DNA from: Oceanospirillales bacterium
Lineage (GTDB): Bacteria > Pseudomonadota > Gammaproteobacteria > Pseudomonadales > Endozoicomonadaceae
Assembly (NCBI GenBank): GCA_004762125.1
Contig: SIHQ01000002.1
Span: 1-64,000, forward strand
DNA: 64,000 bases
Reading direction: 5' to 3'
In this document: positions 1 through 9,017 of the stretch, piece after piece
Layout of the letters: every line of letters begins with the position of its first letter
Numbering within the stretch: the first letter of the stretch is position 1
The notes under the pieces: generated by a model
Seen by the model: the letters and a program-made list of their open reading frames with translations, nothing else
Told to the model about the DNA's origin: nothing
Databases searched by the model: none
Made by a program: the position numbers and the translations under genes

Positions 1-550
1 TACAAAAAACCAGTCCTTGTGACTGGTTTTTTTATGCCTACAAGAAATAGTGCTACAACCTTGCCAAGATCGGGGTCGCCTCCTAATAACAAGGCGAGTC
101 TCGTTTCCCGCTCCAATACAAAAAACCGGTCCTTGTGACTGGTTTTTTTATGCCTACAAGAAATAGTGCTACAACCTTGCCAAGATCGGGGTCGCCTCCT
201 AATAACAAGGCGAGTCTCGTTTCCCGCTCCAATACAAAAAACCAGTCCTTGTGACTGGTTTTTTTATGCCTACAAGAAATAGTGCTACAACCTTGCCAAG
301 GTCGGGGTCGCCTCCTAATAACAAGGCGAGTCTCGTTTCCCGCTCCAATACAAAAAACCAGTCCTTGTGACTGGTTTTTTTATGCCTACAAGAAATAGTG
401 CTACAACCTTGCCAAGGTCGGAGTCGCCTCCTAATAACAAGGCGAGTCTCGTTTCCCGCTCCAATACAAAAAACCAGTCCTTGTGACTGGTTTTTTAATG
501 TCTGTAAAAAAATATGTGCATAATTTTGCCAAGGTAGAGATCCTCTCCTT
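1..550. repeat. Tandem array of 116-bp terminator-bearing repeats
   Basis: Four full 116-bp units start at 1, 117, 233 and 349; a fifth starts at 465 and diverges after about 35 bp. Each unit opens with a 12-bp perfect stem of the form AAAAAACCAGTC-loop-GACTGGTTTTTT (4-32 in unit 1), which is an intrinsic terminator in either direction. A second short inverted repeat, TCGCCT/AGGCGA, lies at 76-81 and 92-97 of unit 1. Units differ by single bases; unit 2 has A to G at 128, keeping a G-U pair in the plus-strand RNA. The window starts exactly at a unit boundary, so the array probably continues to the left. 116 is not a multiple of three and the reading frames are inconsistent, so it is not a protein repeat. 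Confidence 0.95.
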
Positions 551-707
551 ATTTCTCCTGTGGATAACTCAAAAGTAACTCTTGGATTATTCTCCTCATA
601 AATAAACTGACATTTATTCAATTGGTTCATTCGTGCTTCAACGAAAAGCTGTCAGACTTCGACGATCGTCTATATTTCTGACATATGAAAAATAATGAAG
701 TAGAGAA

Positions 708-2276
708 ATGATGAGGACAAAACTTGGTTGGAATTTTATTCGTGCAACTATTTTTTATACGGTTTTTTACTTGATGACAATGTCTGCAAATGCCGTGGAT
801 CTCTCTAACCCCGAATTACTGTCTGCATCAGGTGAAGGAAGTCAGGGAGGTAAGCTCGGTGTTTGTGTGTCTGGGGGAGGAAGCCGCTCGTTTTCTCTTT
901 CTAGAGGCTATTTTGCCTGGCTGAAGCAGAATGGCGTTGAAGGGCAGATAGACTACCTCTCCCTTGTATCTGGATCCACCTGGTTTGCATCTGCTTATTT
1001 CAGTGAAGGCATAAAGAGTGGTTTGTCAACGGAGAAAGAAGATTTTGACCCAAAGAAATTGCAGTTGGGGGCTGCTGGTTCTGGAGGTGCGGACCTATTC
1101 CAGTTAGAGCCGAGCAGCTTGGGAAGAAAGACACAGAACTTTTCTAATTTACTTGGCTTCGCCAGTTATTTTCTGACCCAAAAGCTGATGGGGCATCCAA
1201 CTGAGTTGCTTTGGGCTGACTTTCTGGCAGGAGCTCTCACGTCATCAATGGCAACGATCATGGATGAAGAGAGTTTTCCCGGCAAGCCGGAAAGAATGAA
1301 ACTGATTATTGGTGTTTTGCTGAAGACGCCTTTACAGACGGTTTACCCTTTTGAGATAGAGCAGAGTTCCGCAAGGTTGAGAACAGGTCGAGAGCTGCCT
1401 GCGGATATGCTGTCAGGAAAGTACGCCCGGTGTAGTGATGGCTCTAATACAACGGAGTCTGCTATTCGAGTACAGGATGCGGTAGCAGCCAGCAGCGCCA
1501 ACTTTCCACACTTTCTTCCTGACTACTTGTCTCATTTATATCTACCGGATTACTGTTTGGATGAATGCATTGATCAAGACTCTGAGCCAGAGTCATCTAT
1601 ACCACCGCGTTACAAGTTATTCGACAATGGTCCTGTTGATTATCTTGGTATTTTACCTTTGCTGGCGAGACCTGATACCGGAAAAATAATTGCGCTAGTT
1701 AATACCGATATTCCAATCAGTTCGAGCCGACAGGCTGATAGCAGCGTCGTGGTGGGTCTTGAAAAAGCAGTTTCCAGGTTATTCGGGATAGAGCCAGATG
1801 AAGGTGCCAAAAAGTCGAGCTATCAGCCTCTAGAGGTTCCATTAGGTGATTCTTTGAAAGAGGCCAGCAGTAATTCTCGTGTGTTCAATAGAAGCAGATA
1901 TAACGAGTTAGTAGATGGTCTTTACCAACTAAAAGCTGACAGGAAGGCTGCCGTTTATCTTCAGAAAGACCTGCAAGTTCTTGCCAATGAGTACCATGGC
2001 ATAGCGGGAGGGCAAAAGGTTGATGTTCTTTGGGTTTACAACGAAAAGCCTAAGAGTTGGTGGGAGCAGCTAAGTGATGAAATTCAGTGCTGCCTGACTT
2101 GTAACTCCGCATGGGCTAGCGATTACGGTTGCTACAGTACCTGGACCCATTTTCCTTTTTATAATTCAATGATGGATCTTTATTTGCCAACAGAGCATTC
2201 CAACCTGCTGTACCAGCTTGCAGGTTGGGTGTTGGAACAAAATCGACGTTCGATTCTTGATTGGATTAGAAACTAA
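708..2276 (+). CDS. Secreted cPLA2-like phospholipase/lysophospholipase
   Basis: A 522-aa protein with an N-terminal signal-like segment (residues 1-29, ending SANA). It carries the hallmarks of the cytosolic phospholipase A2 / lysophospholipase B catalytic fold: a glycine-rich oxyanion loop SGGGSRS (55-61), a nucleophile Ser88 in LVSGSTW, which is the cPLA2 GLSGSTW motif with Val for Leu-Gly spacing, and a catalytic Asp306 in LFDNG. Several cysteines near the C-terminus (residues around 460-475) could form disulphides, fitting an exported enzyme. It would release fatty acids from phospholipids. The start is the first of two adjacent ATGs; the ribosome site is weak. The downstream gene converges on it with an 8-bp gap. 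Target (host or own membrane) is unknown. Confidence 0.8.
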   Translation: MMRTKLGWNFIRATIFYTVFYLMTMSANAVDLSNPELLSASGEGSQGGKLGVCVSGGGSRSFSLSRGYFAWLKQNGVEGQIDYLSLVSGSTWFASAYFSEGIKSGLSTEKEDFDPKKLQLGAAGSGGADLFQLEPSSLGRKTQNFSNLLGFASYFLTQKLMGHPTELLWADFLAGALTSSMATIMDEESFPGKPERMKLIIGVLLKTPLQTVYPFEIEQSSARLRTGRELPADMLSGKYARCSDGSNTTESAIRVQDAVAASSANFPHFLPDYLSHLYLPDYCLDECIDQDSEPESSIPPRYKLFDNGPVDYLGILPLLARPDTGKIIALVNTDIPISSSRQADSSVVVGLEKAVSRLFGIEPDEGAKKSSYQPLEVPLGDSLKEASSNSRVFNRSRYNELVDGLYQLKADRKAAVYLQKDLQVLANEYHGIAGGQKVDVLWVYNEKPKSWWEQLSDEIQCCLTCNSAWASDYGCYSTWTHFPFYNSMMDLYLPTEHSNLLYQLAGWVLEQNRRSILDWIRN

Positions 2277-2284
2277 ACGGCTGA

Positions 2285-3154
2285 TTACTCTGCTTGGTAG
2301 GAAGGGCAGCTTTCAAATTCAACACTTTCAGCGGCAGAAAAAAAGGACTTCAGATAGGTGGCAGGGTCAAATTGCAGGCTGGATAAATAAATAGCGATGC
2401 TGTTTACCCAGAGCGAGGTATAAGCCAAAGCTACACCTGTTCCTTTGATTGTGACGGTAAAACCACTCCTGGCCATTCCCATCAAACTGGTTCCCATTTT
2501 TAGTGAAGATCTCGGGAATTCATAGGCAGCGCTGAGTGTTTCAGTGTAAGTGAACCACTCGGGCAGAATATTCATATTAATGTTGAATGTGTGAAGAACA
2601 TGTTTTGGTATTTCATACAGTAACCAGAAGGTGTCCCATATGAGAGCTGTCGTCATGGCAGGGGACATCAACTTAGGTGTCAAGTTTGCTTTTGAGGAGT
2701 AAACCGTAGAGAGGGCTATAGTGTTTCCATAGAATTCAGCGAGGTGGATAATAGTTTCAACCACATTCAAGCTGCAATAAGTTCCACGGAATACAGCGTT
2801 CTCTTTTAAGTCATCAAATGAAGAGGTGGTCGACAATATTTCAGGTGTATGATTTCCCTGTCTGAGCACAGATAAAGGAGTAACGTTGCTTGATGCTCTC
2901 TCATTTTGAAGCGATTGCTCGTAGACGATCGTTCCATCTTCAGTTCTATAAGAGTGCTCTGCCAGATGAGCACTGATGGTCGAGCAACTGGACTGTTGTT
3001 GGGGCATAGCATCAAGGCCCGCTATCATTCTTTTTTGACACTCAGTGTGTTCACTGCTCATTGGCTGAAGCTCTTGAGCTTCAGAAGGTAGTTGGGTGAG
3101 AGTGAAAACTAATAAAGCTATTTTGATGGCGGTTCGGTATAGGAAACTGCTCAT
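2285..3154 (-). CDS. Hypothetical secreted protein
   Basis: A 289-aa protein that I do not recognise. Residues 1-26 look like a cleavable signal peptide (MSSFLYR then a hydrophobic core, ending SEAQ). The mature part has two cysteines near the N-terminus (TEC, SSC) and one near the C-terminus (SCPSYQ), suggesting a periplasmic or exported protein. Residues about 150-275 contain moderately hydrophobic stretches that might be membrane-associated helices. It is convergent with the cPLA2-like gene and its end lies 8 bp from that gene's end, so the two may share a transcription-stop region. No function can be assigned from the sequence. Confidence 0.6.
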   Translation of the reverse strand: MSSFLYRTAIKIALLVFTLTQLPSEAQELQPMSSEHTECQKRMIAGLDAMPQQQSSCSTISAHLAEHSYRTEDGTIVYEQSLQNERASSNVTPLSVLRQGNHTPEILSTTSSFDDLKENAVFRGTYCSLNVVETIIHLAEFYGNTIALSTVYSSKANLTPKLMSPAMTTALIWDTFWLLYEIPKHVLHTFNINMNILPEWFTYTETLSAAYEFPRSSLKMGTSLMGMARSGFTVTIKGTGVALAYTSLWVNSIAIYLSSLQFDPATYLKSFFSAAESVEFESCPSYQAE

Positions 3155-3334
3155 TTTATTCCTAAATGCAGGGTGGCTGCAGAAAGATTAGTCACGATTT
3201 TGAAATTGTAAATAGCAACCTTTCTTATTCTCTTTGAGGCTACTATTCAGTTTTTAGGAGGGGCTTCTAGGAAAGTGATACGGCATTACATGGGAACACC
3301 GTACAATCGTAAGGATGAGTTCGTTAATTAGAGC

Positions 3335-4240
3335 TTACAGATTCAACATTGCAGCACCACGGACACCGCCTGAATCGCCAAATACTGCTTTTTTGATGGC
3401 GGGAAGTTGGCCATTGTTCAATGCGTACTTGCTGAGCAATGGTGGAACTAATTCATAGAGTTCCGAGAAATTAGACAGTCCGCCACCCAGTACAATAGTA
3501 CCGGGATCCAGTGTATTGATCAGAGACCCCAGACTGGAAGCCAGCAGTTCGCAATAGATCTGAACAGCCTTATTGGCCGTTTCACCCCCGTTACGATAAA
3601 GCGCTACGATGTCTTTGCCTTTCAGAGTTTGTTTTGAATAATACTGGTATATCAGTTCCAAACCACGACCGGATAAATAGGTATCCAAACAGCCGTGCAT
3701 ACCGCAACCACACTGAACAATAGGGAAATCATCACTAGCCAGTTGAAATACACGCCAGGGTAGAGGGGTGTGGCCGACTTCTCCAGCCAGATTATTCTCA
3801 CCACCATGGAGTTTTTTATCGATGACAATGCCACCACCAAAACCTGTGCCGAGAATCAGACCCAGTACTGTGCCAACATCATCACCGGCACCACCTATAG
3901 CTTCCGAGAGGGCAAAGCAATTAGCGTCGTTCTCGATCTTGACTGGCCGCTCTAGAATCTTTTCAAGATCAGTCTGCAAAGGCTTGCCGTTAGTGCAAGG
4001 GACGTTGGCGCATTGTGCCAAGCTGGAATTTGGATTGATAAAGCCGGGAATACCCATGCCAACCTTGCCGTGTGTCGACAGCTCTTTATCCATGTCAGTA
4101 ATAAGCTGGCTGATACTGCCTAGAAAAGCGTCGTAGGAATCAGTAGGGGTTGGAATTCTCTTGCTGGTGATCGATTGCTGATGCTCATCGAATACAGCCA
4201 GTTCTATTTTCGTTCCGCCGATATCCAGCCCATATAGCAT
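3335..4240 (-). CDS. nagK: N-acetylglucosamine kinase (ROK family)
   Basis: A 301-aa cytoplasmic sugar kinase that phosphorylates free N-acetyl-D-glucosamine to GlcNAc-6-phosphate, feeding peptidoglycan or chitin sugar into metabolism. It has the ROK phosphate loop DIGGTK (6-11), the catalytic Asp105 in ENDANCFALSEA, the nucleotide motif LGTGFGGG, and the ROK zinc site His157, Cys177, Cys179 and Cys184 in CGCGMHGC. The whole chain follows E. coli NagK closely (DSYDAFL, ANVPC, LSGRGLELIYQYY, GGLSNF), which favours NagK over fructokinase Mak. The start is supported by GGAG about 10 bases upstream. It appears to be transcribed alone. Confidence 0.9.
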   Translation of the reverse strand: MLYGLDIGGTKIELAVFDEHQQSITSKRIPTPTDSYDAFLGSISQLITDMDKELSTHGKVGMGIPGFINPNSSLAQCANVPCTNGKPLQTDLEKILERPVKIENDANCFALSEAIGGAGDDVGTVLGLILGTGFGGGIVIDKKLHGGENNLAGEVGHTPLPWRVFQLASDDFPIVQCGCGMHGCLDTYLSGRGLELIYQYYSKQTLKGKDIVALYRNGGETANKAVQIYCELLASSLGSLINTLDPGTIVLGGGLSNFSELYELVPPLLSKYALNNGQLPAIKKAVFGDSGGVRGAAMLNL

Positions 4241-4389
4241 GGTGATTGCTCCGAATGGCCGTTTAAATAGTGTCTTATATCACCCTTCTTTCGAGCAAGA
4301 AATGGCTTATTCTACAGGTAATAGGCTGCCGCCTGTAAACCTGCTGTGATGTTGCTACATCCATTCATTGTTCAATCTCCATAAATTAA

Positions 4390-4860
4390 AAGGTAGTTGT
4401 TACGTATTCGAACTTTAGCAAAATCGTCCCAGAATTTTTTTAATCCTAAGCTGGAAGTTCGCTTTCCTCGTTTAAAGTCCCAAAATGCGAGCCAATAAAA
4501 GCAAAGATTCATAGAGAAATATCTGGCAAGGTGAAATCTATAACCTTGACCAGAACACCTACCGGAAAATACTACGCCTCTGTTCTGGTTGATGATGAAA
4601 AGACAGAAGCTGTTGCGATAACCGATCTTCAAAGCACTCAAGTTGTGGATGTTGGCTTGACGGACATTGCTATCACCAGTGCAGGGGTTAAAACCGGAAA
4701 TCCCGAATTTGTAAAAAAGGCACAACGAAATCTCAAGCGAAAACAGAAAAAACTGTCCCGATGCAAGAAAGGCTCAAAGGGCAGAGCAAAAGCAAGATTA
4801 CTGGTCGCAAAGGCACATGCTGTCCGTTGCTGCCTAAGAAGTTGGAAGCCTCGCCCGATA
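4390..4860 (+). pseudogene. tnpB: Degenerate IS200/IS605-family TnpB (OrfB) fragment
   Basis: The frame beginning at 4531 reads GKVKSITLTRTPTGKYYAS, then VGLTDIAITSAGVKTGNPEF and KKAQRNLKRKQKKLSR, which is the typical central part of IS200/IS605 TnpB/OrfB. The segment upstream is broken: FPRLKSQ at about 4463 is in another frame and stops interrupt it. After the KARLLVAKAH motif (about 4786-4818) the match ends abruptly and the RuvC-like and zinc-ribbon parts are missing, so an internal deletion joins it directly to the element's right end. It cannot encode an active nuclease or transposition accessory. Confidence 0.85.
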
Positions 4861-4877
4861 GGGCAGGGAGCAGTCAC
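4845..4877 (+). mobile_element. Right-end hairpin of the IS200/IS605 remnant
   Basis: The bases at 4845-4877 can fold into an imperfect hairpin (CGCCC GATA GGGC core at about 4852-4864) followed by GGGAGCAGTCAC. Subterminal imperfect hairpins next to a short cleavage motif are how IS200/IS605 elements end, and here it lies immediately after the tnpB fragment. The exact cleavage site cannot be fixed because the left end is not recognisable. Confidence 0.55.
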
Positions 4878-4878
4878 C

Positions 4879-5187
4879 ATGGGAAAAAAAATTTTTAAAC
4901 GAGTTAATAATGTGGTCGGATCAGCACGATCTATGGGCGATCATGAACAGATGGGTGCATTGAGTGGCAGGCCAAAAATCACTAGATTGAATCTATTCGA
5001 TGGTATGATTTTAGTACAAGTCAGTAATGGTATAACGCAAAAGGCAACGTCGGACGACATTGGCTCTGAAGTGCATGACAGTCTAGAAAAAGGGAAAACG
5101 CGGGCTCAGGCTGCAACTAATGTTACTGAAAAAGCCCTACGATCAAAGGTGACAGATCACCTTACTACGGTAGTGACAAGGTTCTGA
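4879..5187 (+). CDS. Hypothetical 102-aa protein next to the IS end
   Basis: An ATG at 4879 sits 7-8 bases after GGGAG, a good ribosome site that belongs to the IS right end. It is in frame with the tnpB remnant, which creates a fortuitous 218-codon open frame; the protein itself should begin at this ATG. The product is basic at the N-terminus (MGKKIFKRVNN), has a hydrophobic patch FDGMILVQVS and an alanine-rich helical tail. I do not recognise it. It ends about 25 bp before the first recognisable glgP remnant codon, so it may itself be a fragment of a larger gene brought in by the rearrangement. Confidence 0.35.
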   Translation: MGKKIFKRVNNVVGSARSMGDHEQMGALSGRPKITRLNLFDGMILVQVSNGITQKATSDDIGSEVHDSLEKGKTRAQAATNVTEKALRSKVTDHLTTVVTRF

Positions 5188-5210
5188 TTCATGCACTACG
5201 AGAGTAATAA

Positions 5211-5425
5211 TTCAGACTAATAGTAGAATCCCCTCTGGATAGTAGTGACTATTTCCTTACACTTGCCGACTATCAGGCATGCAGTGATGCCCATGGTCGA
5301 GTTGTGGAAATCTGGAAAACACCAGCGAACTGGTGGAAGAAGGCTATTATCAATTCAGCGTCTATGGGTGAGTTTTTTTTCAGATTATTCTATTGCTGAT
5401 TATAATAGAGCAGTTTGGGTGATGA
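5211..5425 (+). pseudogene. glgP: C-terminal remnant of glycogen phosphorylase
   Basis: One frame reads SSDYFLTLADYQACSDAHG and then WWKKAIINSASMGE; after a run of eight T (5373-5380) the match continues in the next frame as FFSDYSIADYNRAVW. Together these match the extreme C-terminus of glycogen/maltodextrin phosphorylases (DPYL.LADF...W.RKAILN.A..G.FSSDR.I..Y...IW). Only the last 70 or so of about 800 residues remain, and a one-base change in the T-run breaks the frame. It directly precedes glgX, so the ancestral operon was probably glgP-glgX-glgC-glgA-glgB. Confidence 0.8.
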
Positions 5426-5493
5426 ACGGATTACTCTGCCATTCCATCGAAAAAGTAGCCTTCATAACTAAGGTTGCTTTTCCATACCGACGT

Positions 5494-7617
5494 ATGACTA
5501 GCCAATATCAAGCGAACACTGTGACTTCTGAATTCGTAACCTCTGCAGGTAGGCCCCACCTCCAGGGCGCCACTCTGGTTGACTCCCTACTTGAACCCGC
5601 CTCCGCCGATCAGGCGACAGGTGTCAATTTCGCTGTTTATGCGCCTGCGGCACAAAAAATATGGCTCAGCCTGTTTGATATCAGTAACAACGAACAGACT
5701 CTATTAATGCAGCCTTCAAACCTTGGCATCTGGCATGTTTATGTCGAAGGTCTGATGGCAGGACAAGCCTATGGATTCAGGGCTGATGGAGAGTGGCAGG
5801 AACACTCCACCCCAAGTTTCAACAAGCATAAGCTGCTGCTGGATCCTTACTGTCGCGAGGTGAAGGGAAAAGTAAACTGGTCTTCCCGATTGTTTGACTA
5901 TCAGCAGAATAACGAAGGTCGGCTGGTGTTAAATGCTGAAGACAGCGCTCCTGATATGCCAAGAAGTATCGTGAGAGAGGCCGCCTTTGACTGGCAGTCT
6001 GTGCGTCGACCGGAAATACCACAAGCCAACAGTTTTGTGTATGAAGTACACGTCAAGGGCTTTACAAAACAGCACCCTGACGTTCCGGAAGAGTTGCAGG
6101 GAACATACCTGGGTCTTTGTCAGCCAGCCATTATCGACTATTTCAGACAGCTTGGAGTGACTGCTGTTGAGTTGTTGCCGGTGACGTCCATGGTCAGCGA
6201 GCAGCGGCTGCACAATATGGAGCTAAGCAACTACTGGGGTTATAACCCGCTTTGCATGATGGCACCGGAGCCATCCCTAGCGGTGGAAGATCCTGTGACC
6301 GAACTCAAAACAATGGTTCGCGAACTGCACAAAGCTGGTATCGAAGTCATTATGGATGTGGTTTATAACCACACTTGTGAAACCGGTATTGATGGTCCAA
6401 GCCTCAGTATGCGCGGCTTGGCCGAGAATGATTACTATCTGTTGGAGCATCATGATGGACGCCTGGAGTCGGTTAATTATACCGGCTGCGGTAACACCCT
6501 GAATTTTGACAGCCCACAAACATTGAAGCTGACTATGGATGCTTTGCGGGTGTGGGCTGATGAATATCAGATTGATGGTTTTCGTTTTGATTTGGCTCCG
6601 ATTATGGCCAGGCAGCAGCGTACCTACAAACACGACAGTAACTTCTTCCGTGCAATTCATCAGGACCCACTTCTTAGTCAGCTCAAAATGATTGCCGAGC
6701 CTTGGGATATAGGCCCTGACGGTTATCGTCTTGCAGGTTTTCCTCGGGAATGGCAAGAGTGGAGCGATCGATTCAGAGACAGTATTCGATCGTTCTGGAA
6801 AGGGGATGGAGGTCGCCTGGCAGAAATGGGGTGGCGAATCTCTGGCTCTGAAGATGTTTTTGGTGAGCACCGCCCAACCGGTAGCATTAACTACATCTGC
6901 AGCCATGACGGTTTCACTCTCAATGATCTTGTTTCGTACAACGAACGACATAATATGGCAAATGGCGAAGAAAATCGGGATGGAGATCAGCACAACCATT
7001 CCTATAACCGTGGGGTGGAAGGTAAGACGAGCGATCGACGTATTTTGAGCGATCGAATGCAAACCCGTAAAAATATGCTGGCTATGTTGATGCTCTCCCG
7101 AGGCACTCCGATGCTGATGGCTGGTGATGAGTTCAGTAACAGTCAAAGCGGTAACAACAATGCCTATTGTCAGGATTCAGCGCTGTCCTGGCTGGACTGG
7201 AACTGGCTGAATAATGAAAACAGTGACGGTGCACAGCTTCAGAAATTCTTCAGAGAATTGGCTCACTATCGCCATGAGCATCCTCTATTAAGTGCAATTG
7301 GTGGTCGTACAGGCGTGGAGTGGTTCGATCCTGATGGTGGAGCACTGAATGAAGCCGCTCTGGGTTGGCTTGGAGGAGGCTGTCTCAGCGTCCGTCTGAG
7401 AGGAGTGGTGGATGAACGGAAAGGCAGTCTTTATATATTGCTGAATAATTCATCAAAAATACGAAAATTTCATGTGCCCACATCAGATTCTCAGAAATTT
7501 TTGCATCGTCGTATGGACACCAGTTTGGGTAAGCCTTTTACTGCTCAGCCACTGTTGACGAAGGGCTGGTATGAAGTCCAGGGCAGTAGTCTGGTAGTGA
7601 TCGAAGAAACAGTTTGA
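5494..7617 (+). CDS. glgX: Glycogen debranching enzyme
   Basis: A GH13 isoamylase-type enzyme that hydrolyses alpha-1,6 branches of glycogen, normally limit dextrins left by phosphorylase. With the start at 5494 (MTSQYQ) it is 707 aa against about 657 for E. coli GlgX. An N-terminal CBM48-like domain (GVNFAVYAPAAQKIWLSLFD) precedes the barrel. Catalytic residues are Asp366 (DGFRFD), Glu402 (IAEPWD) and Asp472 (SHDG); DVVYNH and MLMAGDE are also present. The open frame runs further upstream to 5245, but that part is the out-of-frame glgP remnant, so it is excluded. ATG 5422 is an alternative start; neither has a strong ribosome site. First intact gene of the glg operon. Confidence 0.92.
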   Translation: MTSQYQANTVTSEFVTSAGRPHLQGATLVDSLLEPASADQATGVNFAVYAPAAQKIWLSLFDISNNEQTLLMQPSNLGIWHVYVEGLMAGQAYGFRADGEWQEHSTPSFNKHKLLLDPYCREVKGKVNWSSRLFDYQQNNEGRLVLNAEDSAPDMPRSIVREAAFDWQSVRRPEIPQANSFVYEVHVKGFTKQHPDVPEELQGTYLGLCQPAIIDYFRQLGVTAVELLPVTSMVSEQRLHNMELSNYWGYNPLCMMAPEPSLAVEDPVTELKTMVRELHKAGIEVIMDVVYNHTCETGIDGPSLSMRGLAENDYYLLEHHDGRLESVNYTGCGNTLNFDSPQTLKLTMDALRVWADEYQIDGFRFDLAPIMARQQRTYKHDSNFFRAIHQDPLLSQLKMIAEPWDIGPDGYRLAGFPREWQEWSDRFRDSIRSFWKGDGGRLAEMGWRISGSEDVFGEHRPTGSINYICSHDGFTLNDLVSYNERHNMANGEENRDGDQHNHSYNRGVEGKTSDRRILSDRMQTRKNMLAMLMLSRGTPMLMAGDEFSNSQSGNNNAYCQDSALSWLDWNWLNNENSDGAQLQKFFRELAHYRHEHPLLSAIGGRTGVEWFDPDGGALNEAALGWLGGGCLSVRLRGVVDERKGSLYILLNNSSKIRKFHVPTSDSQKFLHRRMDTSLGKPFTAQPLLTKGWYEVQGSSLVVIEETV

Positions 7618-7796
7618 TCACGTAATATAGCCTTTTACAATGAGTAATTAGCTGTATGTAGAGAATAAATCGCTAGCATTAATTATTTGTTGATCTTAAG
7701 CAAATCAGTAAGTCAGGTTCAGTATTAGCATGGGATAACTAACCTGGCAGCTGTTCTGGGTGTCAGGATTGAGCTTATCTTTCAGGAGTAGGTTAA

Positions 7797-9017
7797 GTGT
7801 CTATCTTATCTATGATTCTCGCCGGTGGTGAAGGATCACGGCTTTCTCCACTAACCGGCATGCGTGCGAAACCAGCGGTTCCTTTCGGTGGGCAATATCG
7901 AATTATTGATTTTGTGCTGAGCAATTTTGTTAACTCGGATATCCACAAAATCTATGTGTTAACCCAGTTTAAATCTCACTCGCTGCATAAGCACCTACAG
8001 CGTTGTTGGCGTATAGCGGGGTTGTCCGACAAGTTCATTGATACTTTGCCGGCACAGATGATGACCGGTCCTAACTGGTATCAGGGCACTGCGGATGCAA
8101 TTTACCAAAATTTGGAACTGGTTGAATCAGCGAATCCGGATACCGTTTGTATCTTTGGTGGTGATCATATCTACACCATGGATGTGCGAAAAATGGTCAA
8201 CTTCCATGAAGAGACTAGTGCGGTTCTGACGGTTGCCGCTATTCCTGTTCCCGTTGCCGAGGCTCATCATTTTGGAGTGATTGAGGTAGACGAGAGTGGG
8301 CAGATGATTGGTTTTGAAGAAAAACCACAACAAAATCCAAAGACTGTTCCCGGAAACCCGAACTATGTATTGGCGTCCATGGGTAACTATGTATTTGAAT
8401 CAGAGTGTCTGAAGCGTGAATTGGTTACCGACAGTGAGAGCTCAGATTCTGATCATGATTTCGGTAAAGACATCATTCCATCACTCTTTCCAAGAGAAAA
8501 AGTCATGGTTTATAACTTTGCTGAAAACAAAGTGCCTGGCAGTAGCCATCAGGGTTACTGGAGAGACGTAGGTACCATTGATGCGTACTGGGAAGCCAAT
8601 ATGGATTTGTTGTCCAGCGATGCTCAACTGGATCTCCATAACCTGAAATGGCCTATCAATACCTACATACCGCCATTCCCGCCAGCTCTGATTTCTTTTA
8701 AGCGTGAGAAGCGAGAAGGCCAGATCAATAACTCAATGGTGGGAACGGGTTGTATCTTCCATGATGTCCATATGGATCACACAGTAACTGGCTACAATGT
8801 TGAGATAGGCAACAATACGCATATCTCAGACTCGGTTATTCTTCCCAACGTAAAAATTGGTGAAGGTTGTATCATTCGCAGAGCCATTATTGATAAGCGT
8901 GCTGAAATTGCTCCGGGAACACGCATTGGTGTCAACCTGGAAGAAGATCGTAAACGTTTCAAAGTAACCGAAAGCGGTATTGTTGTGGTTCCACGGAGGT
9001 CAAAGGTTGGCTTCTAA
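7797..9017 (+). CDS. glgC: Glucose-1-phosphate adenylyltransferase
   Basis: A 406-aa enzyme making ADP-glucose from glucose-1-phosphate and ATP, the committed and allosterically controlled step of bacterial glycogen synthesis. It shows the nucleotidyltransferase signature [13 protein letters not shown] near residue 8, the KPAVPFGG and RIIDFVLSN motifs, FGGDHIY, GFEEKP and a C-terminal left-handed beta-helix ([22 protein letters not shown] split over residues about 345-370). It starts at a GTG with AGGAG at 7783-7787. A 179-bp gap separates it from glgX and may hold its own promoter; I saw no clear element there. Its end overlaps the glgA start. Confidence 0.95.
   Translation: MSILSMILAGGEGSRLSPLTGMRAKPAVPFGGQYRIIDFVLSNFVNSDIHKIYVLTQFKSHSLHKHLQRCWRIAGLSDKFIDTLPAQMMTGPNWYQGTADAIYQNLELVESANPDTVCIFGGDHIYTMDVRKMVNFHEETSAVLTVAAIPVPVAEAHHFGVIEVDESGQMIGFEEKPQQNPKTVPGNPNYVLASMGNYVFESECLKRELVTDSESSDSDHDFGKDIIPSLFPREKVMVYNFAENKVPGSSHQGYWRDVGTIDAYWEANMDLLSSDAQLDLHNLKWPINTYIPPFPPALISFKREKREGQINNSMVGTGCIFHDVHMDHTVTGYNVEIGNNTHISDSVILPNVKIGEGCIIRRAIIDKRAEIAPGTRIGVNLEEDRKRFKVTESGIVVVPRRSKVGF

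Noticed and set aside
1-550. CRISPR array
   Set aside because: Units are 116 bp, directly contiguous and nearly identical throughout, with no spacers and no cas genes nearby.
199-630. 143-codon minus-strand open frame through the tandem array
   Set aside because: It crosses repeat units whose length is not a multiple of three, so the same DNA is read in different frames, and it ends inside a repeat; not a credible protein.
4531-5187. Single 218-aa protein
   Set aside because: It is a chance in-frame join of a tnpB fragment, the IS end and a separate small frame.
5245-5493. N-terminal extension of GlgX
   Set aside because: The first part is the glgP remnant in and out of frame, and no GlgX relative has it.
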